Below are positions 16,201-24,144 of a DNA stretch of 34,155 nt, piece by piece. The stretch's first letter is position 1. The number at the start of each line of letters is the position of its first letter. The position numbers were made by a program, and so were the translations under genes. The notes beneath the pieces are model-generated. The model was not told the origin of the DNA, ran no database searches, and saw nothing but the letters and a program-made list of their open reading frames with translations. Origin of the DNA: Sporomusaceae bacterium (GTDB taxonomy: Bacteria > Bacillota > Negativicutes > UBA1444); assembly GCA_018434355.1 (NCBI GenBank), contig JAHDPL010000018.1, forward strand, positions 1 to 34,155, in the 5' to 3' direction.

Positions 16201-17080
16201 TAATGCCGAGGGAATGGTATTTCGTCCGCCTAGCGAAGCTAACAGTTTTATTCTGCGCGCTACCATCGGCTGTTCACATAACCGTTGCAGCTTCTGTTCG
16301 ATGTATCGCGACGTGCAGTTCCGGGCCCGGCCGATTGCAGAAATCGAAACGATTATCCGCAATACGGCCAGACGTTATCCTGACCTGCGGCGGGTATTTC
16401 TTGCCGATGGCAACGCTCTGGTCTTATCGACAGAAAAACTGCTGGAAATCATTTCACTGCTGAAATTGCATTTCCCCAGGTTATCTAGGGTAACCTGCTA
16501 TGGCGGCCCGCTGGATATCCTGCGCAAATCGCCGGAAGACCTGATCCAGCTAAAGCAATCTGGATTGCAAATGATTTATCTCGGCATCGAAAGCGGCGAT
16601 GACGAGGTCCTGCAATTGGCGCAAAAAGGTGTGGACAGCGAGCAAATGATTGCTGCCGGACAAAAAGTCCTCGCAGCGGGAATGAAACTATCGGCAATGT
16701 TGATCCTCGGATTGGGCGGTCGCGCCTTGTCCCGTCAACACGCCATTAACAGCGCAAGAGTAGCCAGCGCGATCAATCCAACCATGCTGAGTGCACTCAC
16801 CTTGATGTTGCACAGGGGAACCCCATTGCGGGCCGAAGCGGATGCCGGCCGGTTTCAACCGCTTTCGCCATTTGAGTTTGTCATCGAACTCAAAGAGCTG
16901 GTGACTCATCTCAATATGCAGTCCCCCTGTATTTTTCGCAGCAACCATGTGTCCAACATGTTGCCGCTTGCCGGCACCCTGCCTGCCGACAAAGAAAGCC
17001 TGCTTGCGCAGGCTGAGGAAGCAATCCATTTGTTACGGAACCAGACCAGGCCGACCTATAATGATGACGGCCCGTTCTAA
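16193..17080 (+). CDS. Radical SAM protein with CX4CX2C motif
   Basis: A 295-aa protein with GCSHNRCSFC at residues 26-35, so Cys27, Cys32 and Cys35 form CX4CX2C instead of the canonical CX3CX2C. It continues with radical SAM barrel features (VFLADGNALVL, MIYLGIESGDDEVLQLAQKG). COG1032-type proteins with this spacing occur in anaerobes, but I know of no established substrate. The start ATG 16193 has GGAGG upstream and lies inside the last codons of nadE (8-nt overlap), so translation is probably coupled. The stop overlaps by 4 nt the end of the convergent zinc-ribbon gene. Confidence 0.85.
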   Translation: MFDNAEGMVFRPPSEANSFILRATIGCSHNRCSFCSMYRDVQFRARPIAEIETIIRNTARRYPDLRRVFLADGNALVLSTEKLLEIISLLKLHFPRLSRVTCYGGPLDILRKSPEDLIQLKQSGLQMIYLGIESGDDEVLQLAQKGVDSEQMIAAGQKVLAAGMKLSAMLILGLGGRALSRQHAINSARVASAINPTMLSALTLMLHRGTPLRAEADAGRFQPLSPFEFVIELKELVTHLNMQSPCIFRSNHVSNMLPLAGTLPADKESLLAQAEEAIHLLRNQTRPTYNDDGPF

Positions 17081-17454
17081 CGCCGCATCAACCACCATAC
17101 CAAACTAAATACCGCCATTAGTACCAATGCCACCGGCAGGGCGATAAAGACAAAAAACAGAATCAGCGCCAGAACAATCAGTTTCGTCAGAAACCCAAAA
17201 GGTTTTGAACCTACCGATACTTGCCGCACGTACACCCGATGCCCCGGGCCTTCGCTACGATATTCATAATCGCCGGACTGACCAGCGGCATATCCGTTTC
17301 GGCCAGAAACAGCTTCGCCCTGTTGGAGCGTCAGGCCTTGAAAATCATCCCGCTCATCCGGCCGCAATACCTTTACTTCTACCGCCTTGTTGCCGCACCG
17401 GTCACAATCGACGTCTGAACCGGTCAATTCTTCATTGCAGTGTGGACAGCGCAT
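17077..17454 (-). CDS. Zinc-ribbon membrane protein of unknown function
   Basis: A 125-aa protein. Residues 3-21 form a zinc ribbon (CPHC and CDRC). A polar, glycine- and tyrosine-containing middle (about 30-85) follows, then a long hydrophobic C-terminus (about 88-122, LIVLALILFFVFIALPVALVLM...) giving one or two membrane segments ending in Arg-Arg. I do not recognise a specific family. It has AAGGAGG about 13 nt upstream of the ATG and lies 73 bp downstream of the metal transporter in the same direction, so they may be cotranscribed. Confidence 0.72.
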   Translation of the reverse strand: MRCPHCNEELTGSDVDCDRCGNKAVEVKVLRPDERDDFQGLTLQQGEAVSGRNGYAAGQSGDYEYRSEGPGHRVYVRQVSVGSKPFGFLTKLIVLALILFFVFIALPVALVLMAVFSLVWWLMRR

Positions 17455-17527
17455 TCGGTGTCACTAACCTCCTTAATACCCTTTAACATCAATAATGGAT
17501 TCGGCAAAAAATCGGCGCTTCCTGCAT

Positions 17528-18334
17528 TCAGGCAAACATCAGCAAACTAATCGCCATGACCGCCATCCCTGCGATCAGTCCATAAATTGACAAATGATGC
17601 TCACCGTATTTCTGCGCCGTCGGCAACAATTGGTCCAATGAAATAAACACCATGATTCCCGCCACAGCGCCAAAAATCACACCAAACATCCCGTCGTGAA
17701 AAAAGCTGCGCAAAAGAAAATAACCAACAAGAGCGCCGACCGGTTCGGACAAACCCGATAGAAACGAGAAGGCAAAGGCTTTGCGGCGATCGCCAGTCGC
17801 ATAATAAATCGGCACTGACACGGCGATTCCCTCGGGAATATTATGAATCGCCACCGCCACAGCGATACTGATGCCCAAGGTTGGATTTTGCATCGCGCTG
17901 GCAAAGGTCGCCAAACCTTCCGGGAAGTTGTGGATCCCGATTGCCAGAGCCGACATCATCCCCATCCGCAGCAAAGCCGGGTCCTTGGTTCGTCCCGCCC
18001 CCGCTTCCTCTACGTCCCTTAGTTCGTGAGGGTTTTCAAAGCTCGGCACAAATTTGTCAATCAGCGCGATGATTGCAATACCGGCAAAAAACGACAAGGT
18101 TGCCACTCCGTAGCCGACCGTAGACCCATAAACAATTTCCAGCGCCGATCGCGATTTTGCAAAGATTTCTATCATTGACACATAAATCATCACTCCGGCG
18201 GAAAATCCTAGCGCCACCGAAAGAAATTTTTTATTCGTCTGTTTGGTATAAAACGCCAATGCACTGCCGATCCCTGTCGATAGTCCCGCCAACAGCGTAA
18301 GGCTGAAAGCGAAAAGTACATTTTTCAGCTCCAT
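17528..18334 (-). CDS. zupT: ZIP-family divalent metal transporter (ZupT-like)
   Basis: A 268-aa polytopic protein of the ZIP family, ZupT-like, expected to import zinc and other divalent metals across the cytoplasmic membrane. Two hallmark motifs, [10 protein letters not shown] and [12 protein letters not shown], form the metal path in transmembrane helices 4 and 5. A cytosolic loop with Asp/Glu/His (about 95-120) precedes them. The second of two adjacent ATGs (18334) sits better behind AGGAG. No Zur-box-like palindrome was seen upstream, so regulation is unknown. Confidence 0.92.
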   Translation of the reverse strand: MELKNVLFAFSLTLLAGLSTGIGSALAFYTKQTNKKFLSVALGFSAGVMIYVSMIEIFAKSRSALEIVYGSTVGYGVATLSFFAGIAIIALIDKFVPSFENPHELRDVEEAGAGRTKDPALLRMGMMSALAIGIHNFPEGLATFASAMQNPTLGISIAVAVAIHNIPEGIAVSVPIYYATGDRRKAFAFSFLSGLSEPVGALVGYFLLRSFFHDGMFGVIFGAVAGIMVFISLDQLLPTAQKYGEHHLSIYGLIAGMAVMAISLLMFA

Positions 18335-18373
18335 CATTGTCTCCTATCATTTTTCGATTTAGCCTACCCTTTA

Positions 18374-18402
18374 TCGACAAACGGGGGGTTTTTTGCTATG
18401 AT
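18374..18402 (+). promoter_or_regulatory. Promoter of the carboxynorspermidine genes
   Basis: TCGACA (18374-18379), a 17-bp spacer and TATGAT (18397-18402) preceded by TGC (extended -10). Each hexamer has one mismatch to consensus. The start would be near 18409, giving a leader of about 26 nt with CAGGAG ahead of the nspC ATG. Confidence 0.75.
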
Positions 18403-18434
18403 TAATTCCGTTATAAAAATTCAGGAGTTTTTCG

Positions 18435-19538
18435 ATGCAACTTGCAACCCCTTACTATATTATTGACGAAAAGCGCTTGCTGCGCAACTTGCAGATTATG
18501 CAGCAGATTCGTCAGCAGTCAGGCGCCAAATCCGTGCTGGCGTTAAAGTGTTTTTCCACCTGGTCCGTGTTTGACTTAATGCGGCAATATATGGATGGCA
18601 CGACTTCCAGTTCCCTGTTCGAAGCTAAATTGGGGCACGAAAAATTCGGCGGCGAAACCCACGCCTATTGTGTTGGGTATTCGCCGGAAGATATCCTCGA
18701 TTTGGCCGGTTTTGCCGATAAAATCATCTTTAATTCTGTTTCGCAGCTAGAAACCTATTACACTTTGGTACAGAACAAACCTCTGGGACTGCGGGTCAAT
18801 CCCGGATTCAGTTGTTCGCATTTTGACCTGGCCGATCCGGCACGCCGCTATTCGCGGCTCGGGGTGGTCGATCGCAATTCACTGGAGCAACAGGTTCCGC
18901 GACTCAGCGGACTGATGTTCCACTACAACTGTGAAAACGACGATCTGGCGACTTTTTCTCAGCAACTCGACCAAATTGGCGCCTGTTACGGAGATATCCT
19001 CAAACAGATGAGCTGGGTCAGTTTGGGCGGCGGCCTGTACTTCACCAAAGAAGGTTATCCCGTAGAAGACTTTAGCAAAAAACTTGCCGATTTTGCAGCC
19101 CGCTATAACGTGCAAGTCTATCTGGAGCCGGGGGAAAGCGCCATTACCGGCAGCACCGAATTAGTTACGCGTGTTGTCGATATTGTCCATAACGAAATAG
19201 ACATTGCGATTGTCGATGCGTCAGTTGAGGCGCACATGCTTGATCTGTTGATTTATCGTCTGTCGGCCAAATTGGAAAACGAACCGACCACCGGACACAA
19301 ATATATGATTGCTGGTCGTTCCTGCCTTGCCGGCGATGTTTTCGGCACTTTTCATTTCAAAGAACGATTGAAAATCGGCGATGAGATCCGTTTTGCCGAT
19401 GCCGCAGGTTACACCATGGTCAAAAAGAATTGGTTTAACGGGTTGCAGATGCCGGCCATTGCGGTTCGCAGGCTGGATGACAGGATAGAGGTCGTCAGGA
19501 GTTTCAGCTACAATGATTTTGTGACCAATCTGTCCTGA
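18435..19538 (+). CDS. nspC: Carboxynorspermidine/carboxyspermidine decarboxylase
   Basis: A 367-aa fold-type III (alanine racemase-like) PLP decarboxylase. The PLP lysine is Lys38 in VLALKCFSTW; GLMFHYNCEND, SLGGGLYFT and LEPGESA are family features. It removes CO2 from carboxyspermidine or carboxynorspermidine to give spermidine or norspermidine in the cytoplasm. It is the first gene of a two-gene operon with the dehydrogenase that makes its substrate, 38 bp apart, from a strong promoter. Which polyamine is made depends on the diamine available and cannot be read here. Confidence 0.93.
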   Translation: MQLATPYYIIDEKRLLRNLQIMQQIRQQSGAKSVLALKCFSTWSVFDLMRQYMDGTTSSSLFEAKLGHEKFGGETHAYCVGYSPEDILDLAGFADKIIFNSVSQLETYYTLVQNKPLGLRVNPGFSCSHFDLADPARRYSRLGVVDRNSLEQQVPRLSGLMFHYNCENDDLATFSQQLDQIGACYGDILKQMSWVSLGGGLYFTKEGYPVEDFSKKLADFAARYNVQVYLEPGESAITGSTELVTRVVDIVHNEIDIAIVDASVEAHMLDLLIYRLSAKLENEPTTGHKYMIAGRSCLAGDVFGTFHFKERLKIGDEIRFADAAGYTMVKKNWFNGLQMPAIAVRRLDDRIEVVRSFSYNDFVTNLS

Positions 19539-19576
19539 CAAAACTGCAAAAACCAAACAGACAGAGGAGGAAAATG

Positions 19577-20836
19577 ATGCGTAAAAATGTTCTTATTGTC
19601 GGCGCAGGCGGCGTAGCCAATGTGGTTGCCCATAAGTGTGCGATGAACAACGATATTTTGGGGGATATCTGCATCGCTTCACGAACCCGGAAAAAATGCG
19701 AAGCGATTATTGAAAGCATCAAACGCAAGAAACATCTCAAAGACCCTTCCAAAGATTTATATTCGCGTCAGGTCAATGCGCTGGACATCCCCGCCTTGAT
19801 CGACCTGATCCGTGATACGGAATCTAAAATTGTCATCAATGTCGGCCAATCCTATATCAATATGTCGGTCATGGAAGCCTGCCTGGAAACCGGCGCCGTT
19901 TACATGGATACCGCAATCCATGAAGAGCCTGATAAAGTTTGCGAAGATCCACCCTGGTACGCCAACTATGAATGGAAACGCAAAGATCAGTTCAAGACTA
20001 AAAAAATCACCGCCATTCTCGGTATCGGGTTTGACCCGGGCGTAGTCAACGCCTGGTGCGCTCTGGCCCAAAAAGATTATTTCGACAAACTGGATACGAT
20101 TGACATCCTGGATGTCAATGCCGGTAGCCATGGCAAATATTTCGCCACCAACTTCGATCCGGAAATCAACTTCCGCGAGTTTAAAAAAGTCTGGACCTGG
20201 GTCGACCGCCGCTGGGTTCTGCAAAAGGTCCACTCGATCCGGATGGACTACGATTTCCCAGTCGTCGGTTCACAGCCGGTTTATCTGACTGGACATGACG
20301 AACTGCACTCCCTGTCAAAAAACATGGATGCAAACTCCATCCGTTTCTGGATGGGTTTTGGCGATCATTACCTGAACGTTTTCTCGGTTCTGTCCAACAT
20401 CGGCCTCACCTCCGAAGTTCCGGTCAAAGTTGCCGAAGGCATCGAAATCGCACCGCTCAAGGTCCTAAAAGCCTTGTTGCCTGATCCGTCATCCCTTGCG
20501 CCCGGCTATACCGGCAAGACCTGCATCGGCAACTATTTCCGCGGCACCAAAGGCGGCAAGGAAAAAGACCTGTTCATCTACAACATCTGCGACCACGCGG
20601 AATGCTACAAAGAGGTCGAATCACAGGCTATCAGCTACACAGCCGGCGTGCCGGCTGCAGCGGCGGCAATCCTGGTCGCCCGTGGCGACTGGAATGTCAA
20701 AAAGATGGTCAACGTCGAAGAACTCGACCCGACCCCCTTCATCGAATTGCTGGATAAAATGGGCTTGCCGACACAAGTACTGGAGAATCCCAAACCGTTC
20801 CTGCCGCCAGTTATTGAATCGCTGCAATCTGTATAA
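19577..20836 (+). CDS. Carboxynorspermidine/carboxyspermidine dehydrogenase (saccharopine dehydrogenase family)
   Basis: A 419-aa NAD(P)-dependent enzyme with the N-terminal Rossmann motif VLIVGAGGVANVVAHK. It belongs to the saccharopine dehydrogenase-like family, whose CANSDH/CASDH members reductively condense aspartate semialdehyde with putrescine or diaminopropane. Pairing with nspC, and not with a lysine pathway gene, decides this assignment. Two ATGs (19574, 19577) follow GAGGAGG; the second has better spacing. The operon ends in a strong terminator at 20851. The pathway is the aspartate-semialdehyde alternative to S-adenosylmethionine-dependent spermidine synthesis. Confidence 0.92.
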   Translation: MRKNVLIVGAGGVANVVAHKCAMNNDILGDICIASRTRKKCEAIIESIKRKKHLKDPSKDLYSRQVNALDIPALIDLIRDTESKIVINVGQSYINMSVMEACLETGAVYMDTAIHEEPDKVCEDPPWYANYEWKRKDQFKTKKITAILGIGFDPGVVNAWCALAQKDYFDKLDTIDILDVNAGSHGKYFATNFDPEINFREFKKVWTWVDRRWVLQKVHSIRMDYDFPVVGSQPVYLTGHDELHSLSKNMDANSIRFWMGFGDHYLNVFSVLSNIGLTSEVPVKVAEGIEIAPLKVLKALLPDPSSLAPGYTGKTCIGNYFRGTKGGKEKDLFIYNICDHAECYKEVESQAISYTAGVPAAAAAILVARGDWNVKKMVNVEELDPTPFIELLDKMGLPTQVLENPKPFLPPVIESLQSV

Positions 20837-20850
20837 TCGCCGAAACCGCT

Positions 20851-20888
20851 ACAGGGGCAATCGGAGTTTTCCGAATGCCCCTGTTTTT
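20851..20888 (+). terminator. Terminator of the carboxynorspermidine operon
   Basis: ACAGGGGCA (20851-20859) pairs with TGCCCCTGT (20876-20884), with an inner TCGGA/TCCGA stem closing a GTTT loop across an A/A mismatch, followed by TTTTATTTT. Confidence 0.88.
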
Positions 20889-20910
20889 ATTTTGGCTTGC
20901 GACAACAATT

Positions 20911-22644
20911 TTATTTTTTCTTAGGTTGATAACTGGTGGGGCCGTCTTCAAATCCGACCTGTTTCAACCACCACGTAGGATAAAACACAGGTTGGGCAAT
21001 CTCTTTGTCAGTATTTACATAGCCATCATTGTACTTTACGTAAAGCAGTTCCGACAACTTCCACCAATCTTTCAGAACCGCAGCCGCATTTTGATCGCTG
21101 TAGCGGGTTAAAAATTTTTGAGCGCCATGTTTGTCGCCACTGTTCCAGAGAGTCATCGCCTGAGCCTCCAGTTCAGGTTGTCTCGCCAGGGCCACATTCT
21201 CATAGCGTTCCTGCACGGCGCGAATATCTTGGATCATATAAGAGTATTTCAGCATCGAGTAGTTTGCTACATAGTTGAATGCCGTCCACATGCTTTGCCG
21301 ATCGAGCTTAAGAATATCGGCCCGCTGCACCGATTCCGGCAAATCAAGCGCACCAGCGTAAAACGGCATCAAAACAGATGTCGCCGGCCTGTCCGGCCCA
21401 AACCACACCACTCCGCCAATCGAATTTGGCAACCAGCGGCGCGACTGGTTTACATAGGAATACACACAACGGTAGATATTTAGCGGCCGTTCGAACTCGC
21501 CAACCAATGGTGTCAACCGGCCTTCCTTGTCAGCGACCGACTCGGCGTTGCCTTCAAAACGGTTGGGGTTGCCGAACGGACCAGCCGCCAATCCCTTGGT
21601 TAGATCAAACTCTGTCCCTTCATAATTGTCGCGGTGAATCGCGAACAACTCTTGAACCGTAATTTTTTTGTCTGGTTTCACCGCAAATGCATAATCACGG
21701 GTAAACGGGCCCTCGACCCAAGGTGATAGCTGCAGCGAAGGGGCCAGCATAGACTGGGCGCGCCATACGCGGCGCAAAGAATAATAGGGGTGATGAAACT
21801 CCCCATCGCCATAGACGCTTGTGAAATCGAGCGCTCCGTCAGCTGGTGACCACCAGCCTTTTTGTTGCGCAATGGCAAAAATATTCGCAGAATACATCAT
21901 ATCATCGCTATCGGGGCGAATTTCTCGGATACGGAACTGGTTAGCCGCCACAAACACTTTGTCGTCAGGCACGCGCTGAGCGACCCAGACACCGCCGGTA
22001 CCGTTCATGTCATATCCGGCCATCTCCATGACCCAGCCTTCGTTTGGGTCAGCCACCAACAAGGTTTCGCCTGTACCATAGTAACCGTATTTTTCAATCA
22101 GTTCGCCCATCAGTTTGATCGCCTCGCGGGCGGTTTTTGTCCGTTCCAGGGCAACGCGGGAGAGTTCAGCCGAGTAGAAGATTCGTTTGCCCGGCTCGGG
22201 CTCCGGATGAACTTTGGCCTTATCGGTGCATTCACCGATAGAGAGTTGATGCTCGTTCATCACTCCGTAATTCGCATCGAAATATGCGTAGGTATGCGCC
22301 ACCTGTGGAATAAACCCCAGGGGAACACTGGGCGCAACGCCGGTTTTATTGTATGCTTTGCCACGATCCTTGGTCACGATCCGGTGACTGACCGTGGCGC
22401 CCCACTGGGGCTTGAAATCAAGCGCCGCATGAGAATAATAGACTGCCCGCATCGATCCCGGTTTGTGGTCCATCGCCGGCACATAGACCATACTGCCATC
22501 ATTTAGTCCGTCATCGGAGTGAGAAACCATCACTGATCCGTCCTGCGAAGCATTTTTTCCCACCAGCATCGTGGTGCAGGCCAACACCGGATTCACGATT
22601 CCAAGACACACTACCATCAGAACTGCAAATACAATACGGTTCAT
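20911..22644 (-). CDS. Exported C69-family dipeptidase
   Basis: A 577-aa protein of peptidase family C69 (PepD-like, an N-terminal nucleophile hydrolase). MNRIVFAVLMVVCLGIVNPV forms a signal peptide, and cleavage after Ala22 would expose Cys23 (ACTTMLVGK), the expected catalytic nucleophile. Other family features are SHSDDGL, GVMNEHQLSIGECTD and EGWVMEMAGYD. It probably cleaves dipeptides outside the cytoplasm. The ATG at 22644 follows AAGGGGTG. Because the nucleophile sits where a lipobox Cys would be (VLAC), lipidation would conflict with catalysis. It stands alone, divergent from the four-repeat secreted protein. Confidence 0.9.
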   Translation of the reverse strand: MNRIVFAVLMVVCLGIVNPVLACTTMLVGKNASQDGSVMVSHSDDGLNDGSMVYVPAMDHKPGSMRAVYYSHAALDFKPQWGATVSHRIVTKDRGKAYNKTGVAPSVPLGFIPQVAHTYAYFDANYGVMNEHQLSIGECTDKAKVHPEPEPGKRIFYSAELSRVALERTKTAREAIKLMGELIEKYGYYGTGETLLVADPNEGWVMEMAGYDMNGTGGVWVAQRVPDDKVFVAANQFRIREIRPDSDDMMYSANIFAIAQQKGWWSPADGALDFTSVYGDGEFHHPYYSLRRVWRAQSMLAPSLQLSPWVEGPFTRDYAFAVKPDKKITVQELFAIHRDNYEGTEFDLTKGLAAGPFGNPNRFEGNAESVADKEGRLTPLVGEFERPLNIYRCVYSYVNQSRRWLPNSIGGVVWFGPDRPATSVLMPFYAGALDLPESVQRADILKLDRQSMWTAFNYVANYSMLKYSYMIQDIRAVQERYENVALARQPELEAQAMTLWNSGDKHGAQKFLTRYSDQNAAAVLKDWWKLSELLYVKYNDGYVNTDKEIAQPVFYPTWWLKQVGFEDGPTSYQPKKK

Positions 22645-22702
22645 CGTTTCACCCCTTTGTATTGAATCTTGTTAGAAGCATTTACCTACTTTGGTTCGAG
22701 GA

Positions 22703-22763
22703 ATCCAATTCAAATCCCTGCATTGAAAAACAATTGGATAAAACTTGCAACAAATGCTACAAT
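22703..22763 (+). promoter_or_regulatory. Promoter with 8-bp inverted repeat upstream of the four-repeat secreted protein
   Basis: ATCCAATT (22703-22710) and AATTGGAT (22732-22739) are inverted and 21 bp apart. The second arm overlaps a possible -35 TTGGAT (22734-22739) that is 18 bp from TACAAT (22758-22763), itself preceded by TGC. A regulator bound to the repeat would touch the -35. Confidence 0.4.
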
Positions 22764-22808
22764 TTATTCAACCGAAAATCGACTATTGAGGAAAGAGGTG
22801 CGACTGCC

Positions 22809-23990
22809 ATGCTATTGCGCAATTCACTATTGGTTATTATGATTTCGGCCTTGATCTTACTAACCCCTGCGTTCTCTGCAGCATCCCCCCCTCTGTCTGT
22901 AAGTGTGAGCCCCAACGAAAATGTCGCACTCAATTCCAATGTCAAGGTACAGGCAGTGGGAGGAACCGCACCGTATTGGATTACGATCAGCAATCCGGGC
23001 ATGGTAATGTATACGCCGGGAAAGCTGGATAAAAATGGCCGTCCCAGCGGATTGTGGAGCATGACAGTAATCAAGCCGGGTCAGTGCACTTTTGCGATGC
23101 GGGATGCAACTGGCGCCACAGCCACAGCAACACTCACCGCTATAGTGCAGGCTTCCCCTCCGCCGTCTGCACCGCCGCTGACCGCTACCCTAAGCAATCC
23201 TTCACCCTACATCAATGAAGCATCAACTCTTACAGTAAGCGGTGGCGTAGCACCTTATAAAATCACTTCCCCTTCACCGGGAGTTACAGTCACCGCCATA
23301 ACTTCTACCCAGTGGAGTATTCAGGCTTCTCTTCCAGGCGGTTTCACCCTTAACATCTCCGATTTGAACGTGGTTCACACAAAAAGCATCAGCGGAACTG
23401 CCAAAGATCGTATTTCTGACTTAAGCGCTTTCTTTCGCGATGGCAAATCCGTCATATACACACAATGGCCTGACCGTACCCCGGCGCAAATCGGCTTTTC
23501 CGAAACCTTGACACTGCAGATTACCGGCGGCAAAGGTCCTTGGGCTGTGGAGACCAATCCGGCCTGGCTTAAAGTCAACGGACCTTTGGGCAGTGTCAAC
23601 ACAGCGCCTTATTATCAACTATCCTGGACCGGTACTGCTTTTACCAGTTCTGATGTCGTTGTGCGCGACAGTCGCGGGCAAGTGAAGATTTTCAAAGTAA
23701 CCAGCCCGCCGCAATTGTTGCTCGATTTCTGGCCGAAAACACGCACGATAAAAGCCTCTGAAACTTTTCTCATTATCGTACGAGGCGGGGCAGCGCCATT
23801 TTATATCAATTGGGATCAAAACACAGCACTAAATCCTTACTTGAAAGTTATGCAACACAGCGACCCCACTGTGTTGCAAACATGGGGCATCAGCGGCTTA
23901 AAACCAGGTAGTTATCGGTTTGTCATTTCCGACGAATCATCAAAAAGGACAAAGTTTATTGCAACGATTGGACTTACGGTAACTCCCTAG
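22809..23990 (+). CDS. Secreted protein with four Ig-like repeats
   Basis: A 393-aa protein from ATG 22809, where GAGG lies upstream; 49 in-frame codons further upstream are not membrane- or protein-like. Residues 1-28 form a signal peptide (LLVIMISALILLTPAFSA). The rest is four repeats of about 85-100 aa, each with a GG-x-[AG]-P-[YFW] core: GGTAPYWITI, GGVAPYKITS, GGKGPWAVET and GGAAPFYINW. These look like beta-sandwich (Ig/PKD-like) modules. A Pro/Ser-rich linker separates repeats 1 and 2. There is no LPXTG, SLH domain or catalytic motif. I do not recognise a named family; a surface or adhesion role is possible. Confidence 0.82.
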   Translation: MLLRNSLLVIMISALILLTPAFSAASPPLSVSVSPNENVALNSNVKVQAVGGTAPYWITISNPGMVMYTPGKLDKNGRPSGLWSMTVIKPGQCTFAMRDATGATATATLTAIVQASPPPSAPPLTATLSNPSPYINEASTLTVSGGVAPYKITSPSPGVTVTAITSTQWSIQASLPGGFTLNISDLNVVHTKSISGTAKDRISDLSAFFRDGKSVIYTQWPDRTPAQIGFSETLTLQITGGKGPWAVETNPAWLKVNGPLGSVNTAPYYQLSWTGTAFTSSDVVVRDSRGQVKIFKVTSPPQLLLDFWPKTRTIKASETFLIIVRGGAAPFYINWDQNTALNPYLKVMQHSDPTVLQTWGISGLKPGSYRFVISDESSKRTKFIATIGLTVTP

Positions 23991-24020
23991 CCCGCAGTCA
24001 AAAAATAGAGAGCTATATGG

Positions 24021-24056
24021 AAAAGCCTGGACGCCGATAAATCCGTCCAGGCTTTT
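24021..24056. terminator. Bidirectional terminator between the secreted-protein gene and aspA
   Basis: AAAAGCCTGGACG (24021-24033) pairs perfectly with CGTCCAGGCTTTT (24044-24056) around a 10-nt loop. The A/T-terminated stem supplies short T-runs on both strands, as expected between convergent genes. The rest of 23991-24144 shows nothing else. Confidence 0.75.
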
Positions 24057-24144
24057 CTGCCTTCACTCAATTTTTGCACTCAATTTTCGCATAGAATCCG
24101 ACAGATTTTTAACTGCGCAGCAACCTCCGCAGCAAAAAGCGTAT

